Below, in pieces: positions 8,742 through 16,341 of a stretch of 64,000 bases of DNA. Made by a program: the position numbers and the translations under genes. Positions within the stretch are counted from its first letter, which is position 1. Each line of letters opens with the position of its first letter. Under the pieces are notes generated by a model. It was given only the letters and a program-made list of their open reading frames with translations. It had not been told where the DNA came from and searched no databases. Origin of the DNA: an uncultured Coriobacteriaceae bacterium (lineage in GTDB: Bacteria > Actinomycetota > Coriobacteriia > Coriobacteriales > Atopobiaceae); contig CACYGL010000017.1 of assembly GCA_902773995.1 (NCBI GenBank), forward strand, positions 1 through 64,000, read 5' to 3'.

Positions 8742-8780
8742 GCGGCCTCGGCGTCAATTTGGCGCCGGGGCCGCTTTCTT
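8742..8780 (+). terminator. Probable terminator of amino-sugar operon
   Basis: A 12-bp GC-rich stem with one mismatch (arms 8742-8753 and 8763-8774) is followed by TTTCTT. It lies about 95 bases after the nagA stop and closes the locus. Confidence 0.65.
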
Positions 8781-8859
8781 ATTCGTAGTGGCGGTCGCGG
8801 GCCGGCTCTTGGGATCTTGGTAGAGGTCCCGAACGTGCGCCCGAACGGGTTCTCTCAGG

Positions 8860-8960
8860 AAACCTGCGGGTTAATAGCAATCCTTTAAGGCGTGGCAAGG
8901 TCCCAGCCTGAGGCTTTTCTCAGCGACGCATTCTGCTAACTGCTATTAAGTCGCAGGTTT
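8860..8960. repeat. Intergenic palindromic repeat, family 1, copy A
   Basis: Terminal arms AAACCTGCGGGTTAATAGCA (8860-8879) and its complement with two mismatches (8941-8960) enclose 61 bases. The same arm consensus, AAACCTGCGGCTTAATTGCA, recurs at 14589-14687 and 42636-42736, always between genes. It resembles a REP/MITE-type element with no coding capacity. Confidence 0.75.
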
Positions 8961-9060
8961 GGGGGCGAGGGGGTCGCGCCGGGGGCGAGGGGGTCGCGCC
9001 GGGGGCGAGAGGGCCGCGCCGGGTGCGAGAGGGTCGCGCCGGGGGCGAGGGGGTCGCGCC
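8961..9060. repeat. Five tandem 20-bp repeats
   Basis: Five head-to-tail 20-base units of consensus GGGGGCGAGGGGGTCGCGCC. Units 1, 2 and 5 are identical; units 3 and 4 have two or three changes. The array begins exactly where repeat copy A ends. No gene or CRISPR structure is associated with it. Confidence 0.9.
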
Positions 9061-9124
9061 GGCTGCGAAACAGCCGCTCGAAGAAACGGCGCGCAGCATT
9101 GCAACAGCTGCCCTCCCTAGACGA

Positions 9125-9156
9125 GTACCCCCCGGCACCTGGGGTGCCAGGGGGTA
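9125..9156. other. Strong GC-rich inverted repeat downstream of DUF6591 gene
   Basis: Arms GTACCCCCCGGCACC (9125-9139) and GGTGCCAGGGGGTAC (9142-9156) form a long hairpin about 20 bases beyond the stop codon of the minus-strand gene. It could terminate that gene, though no T-run follows in its direction. Confidence 0.5.
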
Positions 9157-9178
9157 CTGCGATGCGGTCTCGTCTTTG

Positions 9179-10279
9179 CTACTGCTGGATTTGCACGCCT
9201 GCGTCGATAAGGCGCTTGCTCACACGGGCTTGAACCTCGATGTAATACGCGTCGTCTGCGTCGCTGAGCGTGCTCTCGTCGACGTCGGATATGCGCTTGG
9301 CCCAGTCGGTCTCCTGCTGAACGAGGTCGGTGTAGTCCGCGAGCATGCTCGCCTGGTCGACGGCGTCTGCGTCGGTATACTTGACCATGAAGTCACAGTA
9401 CTTGTTCATGAACTCCTCGTAGGAGTCCATCGTCTCCTTGAACTCCGGGGTTATGAGCGACGAGTCCGCCGTCGTGGAAGAGTCTGTCGAAGCAGAGCTA
9501 GACGCCGCATCGCTTCCGGCTGAGCTTGCGTCTGAGATGTCGACCCAAATAGACACAACGTTGGCACCCCTGTAGTCGATGCGCAGCTTGGCACCGTCGG
9601 CGTTACTTGCCTCATAGTAGATGTCGCCACTACGGTAGTCGACGTTAAAGCCTGCGTCCTTGCACTGGGTGACGTATGCCGAGAACGCATCCTTATCCAT
9701 ATCCCCAACGTTTACCTGGTAGACCTCTGAGCTGTCCTGGACGATTGACCCCTCTGTGGACGAGGGGGCCGGGACCAGCGATCCCGGACCGCTCGTTGGC
9801 CAGGTGATGGTTGCCATCTCATCGGGTGCGTCGAGAGATACCGAAAGCTCCTCCTTGCTCTCGTAGTAGTAGAGAGACAACTGGTAGCCTTCCTCGTTGA
9901 AGGCTTTATAGGTAGAGCCATTCAACCCTCCCTCGACCGTGAAGCCTTTCTCCTTGCAGGCGTCAACGTATCCTGAGTAGTCGCTGCCCGAGTACTTTGC
10001 TAGCGTCGCGGAGAATCTGCTATCAGAGTTGTAGTCAACTTTGCCTCTGTCGGTCCCTGGGTCGGGGAGCATCGTCGCAAGTCCGCTCGTTGGCCATTCC
10101 AACTTTGAGTTCTTTGCGTCGCTTGATCCGGAGTTACAGCGAGCAATAGCAAAGATTGCAATCAGCGCGACAACGACAATCAGAACGATCTTGCCCTTTC
10201 CGCCCCTCTTTCCTTTGGGGACTCCACCACCGGACGATGCCCCAGAACCGTCTGCGCCATCGGCTCTCTCCCATTCCAT
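9179..10279 (-). CDS. DUF6591-type membrane-anchored protein with duplicated domain
   Basis: A 366-residue protein. A Gly/Ser/Lys-rich cytoplasmic tail is followed by one membrane helix (about 30-46, IVLIVVVALIAIFAIA), so most of the protein lies outside. Two tandem copies of the same roughly 90-residue domain follow: each starts WPTSG, has LxPxPxS/T, a conserved aromatic core and ends in a DUF6591-like YVxxCKxxGF stretch (YVDACKEKGF, then YVTQCKDAGF). A Ser/Thr/Asp-rich linker leads to a helical C-terminal segment. DUF6591 has no known function. It is transcribed away from the zinc-ribbon/SPFH genes across a region with paired TCAGTTG palindromes, suggesting shared control. Confidence 0.82.
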   Translation of the reverse strand: MEWERADGADGSGASSGGGVPKGKRGGKGKIVLIVVVALIAIFAIARCNSGSSDAKNSKLEWPTSGLATMLPDPGTDRGKVDYNSDSRFSATLAKYSGSDYSGYVDACKEKGFTVEGGLNGSTYKAFNEEGYQLSLYYYESKEELSVSLDAPDEMATITWPTSGPGSLVPAPSSTEGSIVQDSSEVYQVNVGDMDKDAFSAYVTQCKDAGFNVDYRSGDIYYEASNADGAKLRIDYRGANVVSIWVDISDASSAGSDAASSSASTDSSTTADSSLITPEFKETMDSYEEFMNKYCDFMVKYTDADAVDQASMLADYTDLVQQETDWAKRISDVDESTLSDADDAYYIEVQARVSKRLIDAGVQIQQ

Positions 10280-10365
10280 GGATGCCCCTTTCTCGTGCTT
10301 GAACTTGGGTTCATTGGATTGCGCAACTGCTGTATCAATTCTGAGAAGGGACGCTGGCCATTACC

Positions 10366-10380
10366 TCAGTTGCCAACTGA
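10366..10380. promoter_or_regulatory. Candidate operator site 1 (TCAGTTG-N-CAACTGA)
   Basis: A 15-base palindrome, TCAGTTGCCAACTGA, in the divergent region. With site 2 it forms larger inverted arms (10360-10380 and 10397-10417) that match in 20 of 21 positions. Confidence 0.65.
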
Positions 10381-10396
10381 ATTCCGCGACCGGTTT

Positions 10397-10411
10397 TCAG
10401 TTGTCAACTGA
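10397..10411. promoter_or_regulatory. Candidate operator site 2 (TCAGTTG-N-CAACTGA)
   Basis: TCAGTTGTCAACTGA, 31 bases (about three helical turns) from site 1, which would put two bound dimers on one DNA face. It lies about 85 bases before the zinc-ribbon protein start at 10498. Confidence 0.65.
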
Positions 10412-10497
10412 GGTAATTCTCGACGTGCTTCCTAAGATTGGTCATGTCGGTTCTCTGGCTCATGCTGGGGCAAGCTCGTCCGACTTCCGAGGTGACC

Positions 10498-11103
10498 ATG
10501 AAGTCCTATAACCTTGACCAAGGGGAGTACGTTGTTCTGCAATGCAGCGACGTCGGTCTCATGAATGACGGGAGCGTAGACCCCCTCGAGGAGGTTGTGC
10601 TCACAAACAAGCATTTGATTCTCGTGGCAAACGTTTTCGAAGGTGTCTTTAGGTCCTCTCGTTACCTCAAACGGCTCCCACTCGAGCAGGCGCTCGATGA
10701 CATGGGGGTTCCGCGTACTGCCGTGACAAAGGTCCGCGACAACTACCTCCTCAATGTGGCCTTCGAAGACGAGACCATCTCGCTGTGCTTCTCTGGTCTC
10801 TCTGGTGGCTCTGCAACCGCCGCGAGACGCTGGGAGCGCGCCATCGCAAACGCCGCTGTGGGCGACCTGGACGGCATTGACGCGGGCAGCGAGTTGGGTG
10901 ACACGGTAGGAGATCTGTTGGAGGAGACCAAGGGTGCCGTTGGTGCCCTGTTTGGTACTGCCGGGCAATCACGCAAGAAAGCCGAGCAGTACCAACGGCC
11001 AATCTCGGTCACCAAGCGCTGCGTGGGGTGCCATGCGCCAATCGTTGGGCGCAAGGGAGCCGTAGTCACCTGCAGCTATTGTGACACCAAGCAGACGCTC
11101 TAA
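10498..11103 (+). CDS. Zinc-ribbon protein with N-terminal PH-like domain
   Basis: About 201 residues from the ATG at 10498; a longer in-frame start would run back towards the operator and has no ribosome site. The N-terminal part (about 1-110) is rich in beta-strand with VVLTNKHLILV and AVTKVRDNYLLNVAFED, which looks like a bacterial PH-type fold. The C-terminus is a four-Cys zinc ribbon, CVGCHAP and CSYCDTKQ, the form found in proteins that accompany SPFH proteins. A short helical linker (VGDLLEETKGAV) joins them. It lies 18 bases before the SPFH gene and the two are surely co-transcribed. Role inferred: partner or adaptor of the SPFH protein. Confidence 0.7.
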   Translation: MKSYNLDQGEYVVLQCSDVGLMNDGSVDPLEEVVLTNKHLILVANVFEGVFRSSRYLKRLPLEQALDDMGVPRTAVTKVRDNYLLNVAFEDETISLCFSGLSGGSATAARRWERAIANAAVGDLDGIDAGSELGDTVGDLLEETKGAVGALFGTAGQSRKKAEQYQRPISVTKRCVGCHAPIVGRKGAVVTCSYCDTKQTL

Positions 11104-11121
11104 ATCGCTGAGGAGAGGACC

Positions 11122-12294
11122 ATGGGCATCATTGACGCAGCGTTTGACTCCATTGGTGGCGTCTTTTCGGACCAATGGAAAGACGTTATCACCGCTGGCC
11201 ACTTTGACGAGCACACGCTCGTGACGCCCGGAATCCGCCGTGACCAGCAGAACGGGCGTGGCAACAACTACGGTGCCGAGGACATCCTCTCAAATGGCTC
11301 GGTAATCTATGTGCCAGAGAATACGGCGGCGTTCGTGTTCAGCCAAGCGGGCATCGAGCAGGTCATCACGACGCCAGGGGGCTATGAGTACCGCAATGGC
11401 CAGGCAACCGTCTTTGACGAGAAGGACCGTACCGAAAGTGGCCTCGGCACAATCTTCCTCAAACAGGCAGCCGAGAGAATTGGCTTTGGCGGCATGTCAC
11501 CCGACAGCAAGCGGGTTGCCTTCGTCAACCTGCGCGAGCTGCGCGGCATTCGCTTTGGGACGCATGGCCCGCTTGCGTACAATGACCTCTACTATGGTGC
11601 TGACCTCGAGATTTACGCCTATGGCATGATGAGCGTAAGAGTCTGCGACCCAACGCTTGCCATCCGCAACTTTGTGCCCGCCAACTGCTCATCGTACTCG
11701 CTCGACGACCCTCGCGCGCGCCGGCAGCTCACCGGCGAGTTCCTGACGTCGTTCGTGGCCGCGGTCAATGCGCTTTCCTCGACGTATCGCGTCTCGCAGC
11801 TGCCGTCGCAAACGGTGGCGCTTGGCGAGAAGATCCGCGAGGGAAGCGACAATGCCGGAACGTGGCCAACGCGCTTTGGCCTTGAGCTGGTGTCGGTTGC
11901 CATCGAGAACATCGAGTTCTCAGAGCAGTCGCGCGAGCTCGTGCGGCAGTTCTCCGAGAAGCGCATGGGCGTGCGAGCTTACGAGGACGTCTCTCAGCGT
12001 GCCGCAGACATCTCTGCCCAGCAGCTCATTGCGCAGGGGGTGAGGGACAACGGCCTGGGCGATGGCGGTGCGATGGTCTTTGGGATGAACCTCGCCGGGT
12101 CGCTTGACCCTAGGAACGCCTCGCTGGCAGGTACTCCAGCTGCGGCGGAGGGATCGCAGACAAAAGGCGAGCAGGACAAGTCCTCCATCGACTCCCAGGT
12201 GGAGACTCTCAAGAAGCTCAAGGAGCTGATTGATGCGGGCATTCTCACTCAGGAGGAATTCGACGCGAAGAAGCGCCAGGTCCTGGGGCTGTGA
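11122..12294 (+). CDS. SPFH-domain protein with C-terminal SHOCT motif
   Basis: A 390-residue protein. It resembles the 'virion core protein' YdjI-type SPFH family: N-terminal beta region with GSVIYVPENTAAFVFSQAGIEQVI, then an SPFH core (about 130-300) with ADLEIYAYGMMSVRV, and a helical stretch before the C-terminal SHOCT motif (about 355-390, LKKLKELIDAGILTQEEFDAKK). In Bacillus the relative YdjI belongs to a membrane-stress group that recruits PspA-like proteins. Here it is paired with the zinc-ribbon protein and converges on the Ser/Thr kinase gene. It likely forms a membrane scaffold. GAGGAGAGG lies before the ATG. Confidence 0.85.
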   Translation: MGIIDAAFDSIGGVFSDQWKDVITAGHFDEHTLVTPGIRRDQQNGRGNNYGAEDILSNGSVIYVPENTAAFVFSQAGIEQVITTPGGYEYRNGQATVFDEKDRTESGLGTIFLKQAAERIGFGGMSPDSKRVAFVNLRELRGIRFGTHGPLAYNDLYYGADLEIYAYGMMSVRVCDPTLAIRNFVPANCSSYSLDDPRARRQLTGEFLTSFVAAVNALSSTYRVSQLPSQTVALGEKIREGSDNAGTWPTRFGLELVSVAIENIEFSEQSRELVRQFSEKRMGVRAYEDVSQRAADISAQQLIAQGVRDNGLGDGGAMVFGMNLAGSLDPRNASLAGTPAAAEGSQTKGEQDKSSIDSQVETLKKLKELIDAGILTQEEFDAKKRQVLGL

Positions 12295-12320
12295 GGGGGC
12301 GGTCGCGCCGTGCGCCCCTC
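12293..12320. terminator. Bidirectional hairpin between SPFH and kinase genes
   Basis: Arms GAGGGGGCG and GCGCCCCTC lie between the two converging stop codons, which are only 26 bases apart. It could end both transcripts; no T-run is present. Confidence 0.4.
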
Positions 12321-13922
12321 CTACCAGGCAAGTGCGTGGACCTCGCAGGTCGCATAGTCTACCTGCTCGAATACGGGCACCTCAAAGGGCACGCTCGAGC
12401 CCTCTGCTGGGTGAGAGCTGAGGAAGTTGACGCCTCCGCCCACAATGTTTCCGGAGGCGTCGCGCAGGATGGCGGTGAGGCAGACCCCGTAATCGCTGCT
12501 CAGCAGCCTTGTCGTTCCGTCCTTCTCCAGCGTGACGGTGCCCGATACGGTGATTCCGCCGTAGCCGTTTGACCTGGCCGATACGTTCTCGGTCGAGAAC
12601 GAGGGAGCCGTGTCATCGGACAGGAGGTCCACAGAGGGCTTGACCGGCACGAACTCCACGCGTGTGGGCGTCGTTGAGCCGTCGAGGACGGTGCTTTGGT
12701 ACGCCGTCTCACCGGGGGCGAGGACGGAAAGGACCTGCTCGTCCGAGAAGAGGACGCTGCCATCGTCTGCGTAACCGGTGATGGTCACACTGGGATACGT
12801 AACCGTTCGGTCAGAGTTGTTCGTGAGCGAGTACTCGGCATATACGCTGCCGTTACTTGTCGACCAGTGTGACTCGCCAACAGAGAGGACGTCCGAGGCT
12901 GCATGGGTGTCTGTCTCGTCCGGCTGTTCAGTGACGACGGTTGTGTTGCCGCTTGCGCCCTGGGAACCGTTGGTCTTGTCGGCCACAAAGAAACGCATGG
13001 CGAGAAGCACCGCCACCACGGCAATGGCGGCAATAACGCACACAAGGGCGATTGTGCGTGCTCGCCTTGGCGCGGACGCGGGGTGTGCGTCTGCGGCACT
13101 GCGTGGTATGGCCGCGGTGGCCACAGTTGTGCCGTCCTTCTCGCCAGGCGCGTTGTGTAGCGCGCGCTCGAGCTCAGCCGCACTTTGATAGCGCGCACTG
13201 GGCTCGAACTCCGTTGCCTTGAGGACAACCAAGCGCAGGTCATCGGGCACGTCTGAGGAGGCAAGCGCCTGCTCGTAGCCCTCCTTGTCCTCGGGATGAA
13301 CGCCCGTGAGGAGGTAGCCCAGAAGCCGGCCGATGGAGTACACATCCGAGCGAGCGCCGGTCTTTGCGAATCCGTACTGCTCGGGAGCGGCAAAGCCCCA
13401 GGTCCCAAGCTGGTCTTCATTTCCTTTGGCATCCTCGGAGCCAAGCCTCGCAATGCCAAAGTCGATCAAGTGAGCGCCGTCGGCGGCAACCACCACGTTT
13501 GAGGGGGTGATGTCGCGGTGCACGATGTCGTGGGCATGCAGCTTCGAGACGGCCTGGCAGACCTCGCCAACCAGGTGTCGGGCCTTTGCGGCGTCCAGCT
13601 TCCCGCGACTCTCGACGAGCTGCTCCAGGGTTTCGCCGGGAACGTAGTCGTAGACGACGATGAACTCATCGGGCATCTCGTACGTTGCCTCGATGTGGGG
13701 GAGGCGCGCACAGTCAATCTCGGGGAGCGCTGCCCAGACGCCACGGTGGGCACGCGATGCGGGGATGCGCTTGCGCACAAAGGGACCCGTACCGTCCAGG
13801 GTGACAAGCTCGGTTATGCCTCCCTGCCCATGTGCGAGAACGCGCTCCACGTGGTAGGAGTCATCAACGCTCATTGCATGCATTACCTGGTCGTCGTTCA
13901 AGCCCTTGGTCCCATCCCGCAC
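12321..13922 (-). CDS. Membrane-anchored serine/threonine protein kinase with extracellular domain
   Basis: About 533 residues (a start at M14 or M17 is also possible; no ribosome site is strong). The Hanks-type kinase domain has GQGGITELV as P-loop (about 32-40), a Lys in FVRKRIP, the catalytic loop HRDITPSN (135-142), DFG at 154-156, APEQ near 179-182 and DVYSIG. A membrane helix spans about 291-311. The outside part (about 312-533) is a predicted beta-rich domain with VTYPSVTITGYADDGS that may sense envelope or solute signals. It converges on the SPFH gene, and an operator-like palindrome lies about 75 bases upstream. It probably phosphorylates partners in this module. Confidence 0.88.
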   Translation of the reverse strand: MRDGTKGLNDDQVMHAMSVDDSYHVERVLAHGQGGITELVTLDGTGPFVRKRIPASRAHRGVWAALPEIDCARLPHIEATYEMPDEFIVVYDYVPGETLEQLVESRGKLDAAKARHLVGEVCQAVSKLHAHDIVHRDITPSNVVVAADGAHLIDFGIARLGSEDAKGNEDQLGTWGFAAPEQYGFAKTGARSDVYSIGRLLGYLLTGVHPEDKEGYEQALASSDVPDDLRLVVLKATEFEPSARYQSAAELERALHNAPGEKDGTTVATAAIPRSAADAHPASAPRRARTIALVCVIAAIAVVAVLLAMRFFVADKTNGSQGASGNTTVVTEQPDETDTHAASDVLSVGESHWSTSNGSVYAEYSLTNNSDRTVTYPSVTITGYADDGSVLFSDEQVLSVLAPGETAYQSTVLDGSTTPTRVEFVPVKPSVDLLSDDTAPSFSTENVSARSNGYGGITVSGTVTLEKDGTTRLLSSDYGVCLTAILRDASGNIVGGGVNFLSSHPAEGSSVPFEVPVFEQVDYATCEVHALAW

Positions 13923-13994
13923 GTTGGCACAACTGCCGGCTTGCGCGTAAGGACCGGCTTCTATGCATGATATGCAACCCGGGATGGGCGCTCC

Positions 13995-14009
13995 TCAGTT
14001 GGCAACTGA
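13995..14009. promoter_or_regulatory. Candidate operator site 3 (TCAGTTG-N-CAACTGA)
   Basis: TCAGTTGGCAACTGA lies between the XRE gene stop (14014) and the kinase start (13922), in the kinase promoter region. It matches sites 1 and 2 except for the central base and links the kinase to the DUF6591 and SPFH promoters 3.6 kb away. Confidence 0.65.
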
Positions 14010-14013
14010 AAAA

Positions 14014-14511
14014 TCATTGGGTGGGCGAGGACGACTGCCTGACCGGATGGCTGCCGGCCTGCCCTGCACGCAGGGGGCCGGTGTGGAAGAGGGTCTGCTC
14101 GCCCAGGCTCCACAGTTCGTCGTCCGTGGCGGAGCGATCGAAGCCGTGGTCGATGCACCAGATGATGATGGCGTCTCGGCGCACCTTGGGCCACAGCTCC
14201 GATACGCCAGACAGGCGCAGGAGCCGTTGCGTCTCGCGAAGCGTGCAGCGCATGCCCAGGGCAAGCATGATGGCATGGTCCCTGCCGGGGCGGCTCTTGC
14301 CGGCAAAGATGTCGTAGACAACGGTGCCGTTAAGACCGGAGGCGCGTACGACCTCGGCGCGCTTCATGCCCTTTGCGTCGAGAAGTTCTCGCAGATATTG
14401 AGGGAGGTCGCGATTGACAGTGGAGTCCGGTTTGCCAAGGTAGGTCTCTACGCTTGGCGCCGCCAGGAGGCGGGCGAGAAGATCCTCTGTCAGTCGTTCC
14501 TTGCTGGCCAT
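14014..14511 (-). CDS. XRE/HTH-type DNA-binding protein
   Basis: A 165-residue protein. The helix-turn-helix domain (about 34-100) reads LPQYLRELLDAKGMKRAEVVRASG, followed by a recognition helix region (VVYDIFAGKSRPGRDHAIMLALGM). A second helical region (about 105-150), with RDAIIIWCIDHGF and ELLWSLGE-like helices, resembles short XRE proteins often encoded next to Ser/Thr kinases. GGGAGGAAC precedes the start. It is upstream of, and on the same strand as, the kinase with 91 bases between. It is the nearest candidate to bind the TCAGTTG palindromes, or could be a kinase substrate; both are inferences. Confidence 0.78.
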   Translation of the reverse strand: MASKERLTEDLLARLLAAPSVETYLGKPDSTVNRDLPQYLRELLDAKGMKRAEVVRASGLNGTVVYDIFAGKSRPGRDHAIMLALGMRCTLRETQRLLRLSGVSELWPKVRRDAIIIWCIDHGFDRSATDDELWSLGEQTLFHTGPLRAGQAGSHPVRQSSSPTQ

Positions 14512-14588
14512 GCGTTCCTCCCGTCTTCGAGCAGCTGGGTAGCCTGCGGCTGAGGCAATCGTACGCCTCCATGGCCGCCCCCGATTGA

Positions 14589-14687
14589 AAACTGCGGCTT
14601 AATTGCAGTTAACCACCTGTGGTCGCGAGAGAATCCGCAGGCAGATAGCTTGCGTCTTGATTGTGGGGTGCAATTAAGCCGCAGGTT
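14589..14687. repeat. Intergenic palindromic repeat, family 1, copy B
   Basis: Arms 14589-14607 (AAACTGCGGCTTAATTGCA) and 14669-14687 are complements with one mismatch around about 61 bases. The spacing and arms match copies A and C. It lies between the XRE gene and the DeoR gene. Confidence 0.75.
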
Positions 14688-14734
14688 GCGGTGGAAGCAA
14701 CTTCTTGGAGCCGTCCGAGGTGGGGCGGTGCGCG

Positions 14735-15544
14735 CTAGAGACCAGCTGTCTGCCGTACCACCTCGACCACCCGCGCGCGGCCACCGTCAACGCGCGCAGC
14801 CTCTGCCACAACGTCGCTGGGATCTGTATCCATAATCACAAGGTCAACGTTGCCTGGCTGGGCAAAGGGAACAAACAGCCTGCTTGCGCCGACCTTAGTT
14901 GCATCCATGAGGATGATTACCTTGCTGGCGTGCTTCATGAACTCCTTCTTCGCGTCGGCGGTCACCTGCCGCTCCGCGAGGAAGCCCAACCTTCTCTCAA
15001 ACCCGTCAGCGCCGAGAAAAACCTTGTCAACATGGGTTCCTACCAGCGATGCGGTGAGATAAGGGCCATAGAGGTGAAACCCTCGCCCGAGGATGCCGCC
15101 CGTACTGATTGGCGTCGTATTGGGGAGATGCTGCTGGATATAGTTGAGGGCTGCCGGCTCGTCAGAGATTACCGAGACGTCCTTCTTCTTGTCCAAGCTT
15201 CGGATGAGAGCAAGTGTTGTGCTCCCAGATCCAACAAGGATGGTCTCCCTGTCGTGAACGAGTTCGGCGGCGGCGAGTCCGATGGCGTCCTTCGCCCTCA
15301 CATTTCTGCGGATGCGTGTGGGTAGGCTTGGTACCACAAGCTCACGCATGGGGACAGCGCCACCATGGATGCGCTTGAGCTTGCCCTCGTGCTCGAGTTC
15401 GGTGAGATCTGTTCGTATTGTTACTGTCGAGACGGATAGCTCGGCGCTTAGATCCGAGACAATCACTTCGCCTTTTTGCGAAAGTATCTCAAGGATTCGC
15501 TTCTGCCGTTCCTCGGCAGCCATCCTTTGCGAGTAGTCTGTCAT
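14735..15544 (-). CDS. DeoR/GlpR-family regulator of second PTS locus
   Basis: A 269-residue DeoR regulator. The helix-turn-helix (about 12-63) has VSTVTIRTDLTELEHEGKLKRIHGGAV; the sensor domain has ILVGSGSTTLALI (about 102-114) and ILMDATKVG. It is transcribed divergently from the second PTS operon, the usual placing for a local repressor that senses a phosphorylated sugar made by that operon. It is only moderately like the DeoR protein at 169, so the two control different loci. Confidence 0.92.
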   Translation of the reverse strand: MTDYSQRMAAEERQKRILEILSQKGEVIVSDLSAELSVSTVTIRTDLTELEHEGKLKRIHGGAVPMRELVVPSLPTRIRRNVRAKDAIGLAAAELVHDRETILVGSGSTTLALIRSLDKKKDVSVISDEPAALNYIQQHLPNTTPISTGGILGRGFHLYGPYLTASLVGTHVDKVFLGADGFERRLGFLAERQVTADAKKEFMKHASKVIILMDATKVGASRLFVPFAQPGNVDLVIMDTDPSDVVAEAARVDGGRARVVEVVRQTAGL

Positions 15545-15803
15545 TGGGCGACCTCCAACCCCCGTTTCTGTACGGAGACATTACGCATAGCGGAGAATGC
15601 GCTCATGGGGAATGAAACAACGTAAATATGTAGTACCACAAGTTATCTGCGCGATACACCCGGCGTTCTACCAGCGGAGTTTACGCGTCTGAGTGGTTTT
15701 ACGACCAGGACACTTTCCATTGCTTTCGTTTTGCAACCATTTACCGAAGTGAAAATACCGCTCAACACTCCTTGGGAGGTTTTACTCGCCCTCAGATTCT
15801 CAT
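15545..15803. promoter_or_regulatory. Divergent control region of second PTS locus
   Basis: About 260 bases, AT-richer than the flanks, between the DeoR gene and EIIA. It must hold both promoters and the DeoR operator. A CTTGGGAGG ribosome-like site lies at 15771-15779, about 25 bases before the first in-frame GTG. I did not find a convincing long palindrome. Confidence 0.35.
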
Positions 15804-16238
15804 GTGGATATGATACATCAAATGGTAAATATTCTGTTAGTCACACATGGTGAGTTTGCTCAGGGTATAACATCAGCGCTTACTCTTATCATGGGAGAGG
15901 CGAAAGGATATGCAACGGTATCACTGAATATCGGGCAGTCCCCTGATTCATTTCTCGAGGAGCTTTCCAATAAGGTTCACTCTCTTTACGAAGATTCTGA
16001 AGGCAGCGGGGTGCTTGTGCTCACTGATTTGTTCGGTGGTACCCCGTGCAACTGCATTGCTCGCATCATGAATGAGATGGGAACCGAAAAGGTTCGCTGC
16101 GTGACCGGCCTAAACCTCCCCATGCTTATCGAAGCAGTAAGCGACCGAGATGAGCAAAACCTTGCGCAACTCGAGGAGACGGCGCTTGCCGCCGGTGGTA
16201 AAGGAATGGTCAGTCTAGCTGAGAAGATCTTCGGCTAA
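15804..16238 (+). CDS. PTS mannose-family EIIA component
   Basis: About 144 residues from GTG 15804; ATG 15822 gives MVNILLVTHGEF, which aligns better with family starts, so the true start is uncertain. The active His is in VTHGEF (residue 9 from 15822). LTDLFGGTPCNC and GLNLPMLIEA are the other family landmarks. The gene is AT-richer than the rest of the locus. It accepts phosphate from HPr and passes it to the EIIB encoded at 18889. EIIC follows about 100 bases later. Confidence 0.9.
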   Translation: MDMIHQMVNILLVTHGEFAQGITSALTLIMGEAKGYATVSLNIGQSPDSFLEELSNKVHSLYEDSEGSGVLVLTDLFGGTPCNCIARIMNEMGTEKVRCVTGLNLPMLIEAVSDRDEQNLAQLEETALAAGGKGMVSLAEKIFG

Positions 16239-16341
16239 GCCACACGTACAACCAAACTTGAGAGGGGGACCCAAGGCGATCAAGGGCTGGCCGAAGGCTG
16301 CACTTTTTTGTTCTGAATCTGCTGGGGCGTGTAAGTAGAAG

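Noticed and set aside
8961-9060. Tandem repeats as a CRISPR array
   Set aside because: The units join directly with no spacers, and no cas genes are present.
9125-9156. GC-rich inverted repeat as a confident rho-independent terminator
   Set aside because: No T-run follows on the strand of the adjoining gene; kept only as an inverted repeat.
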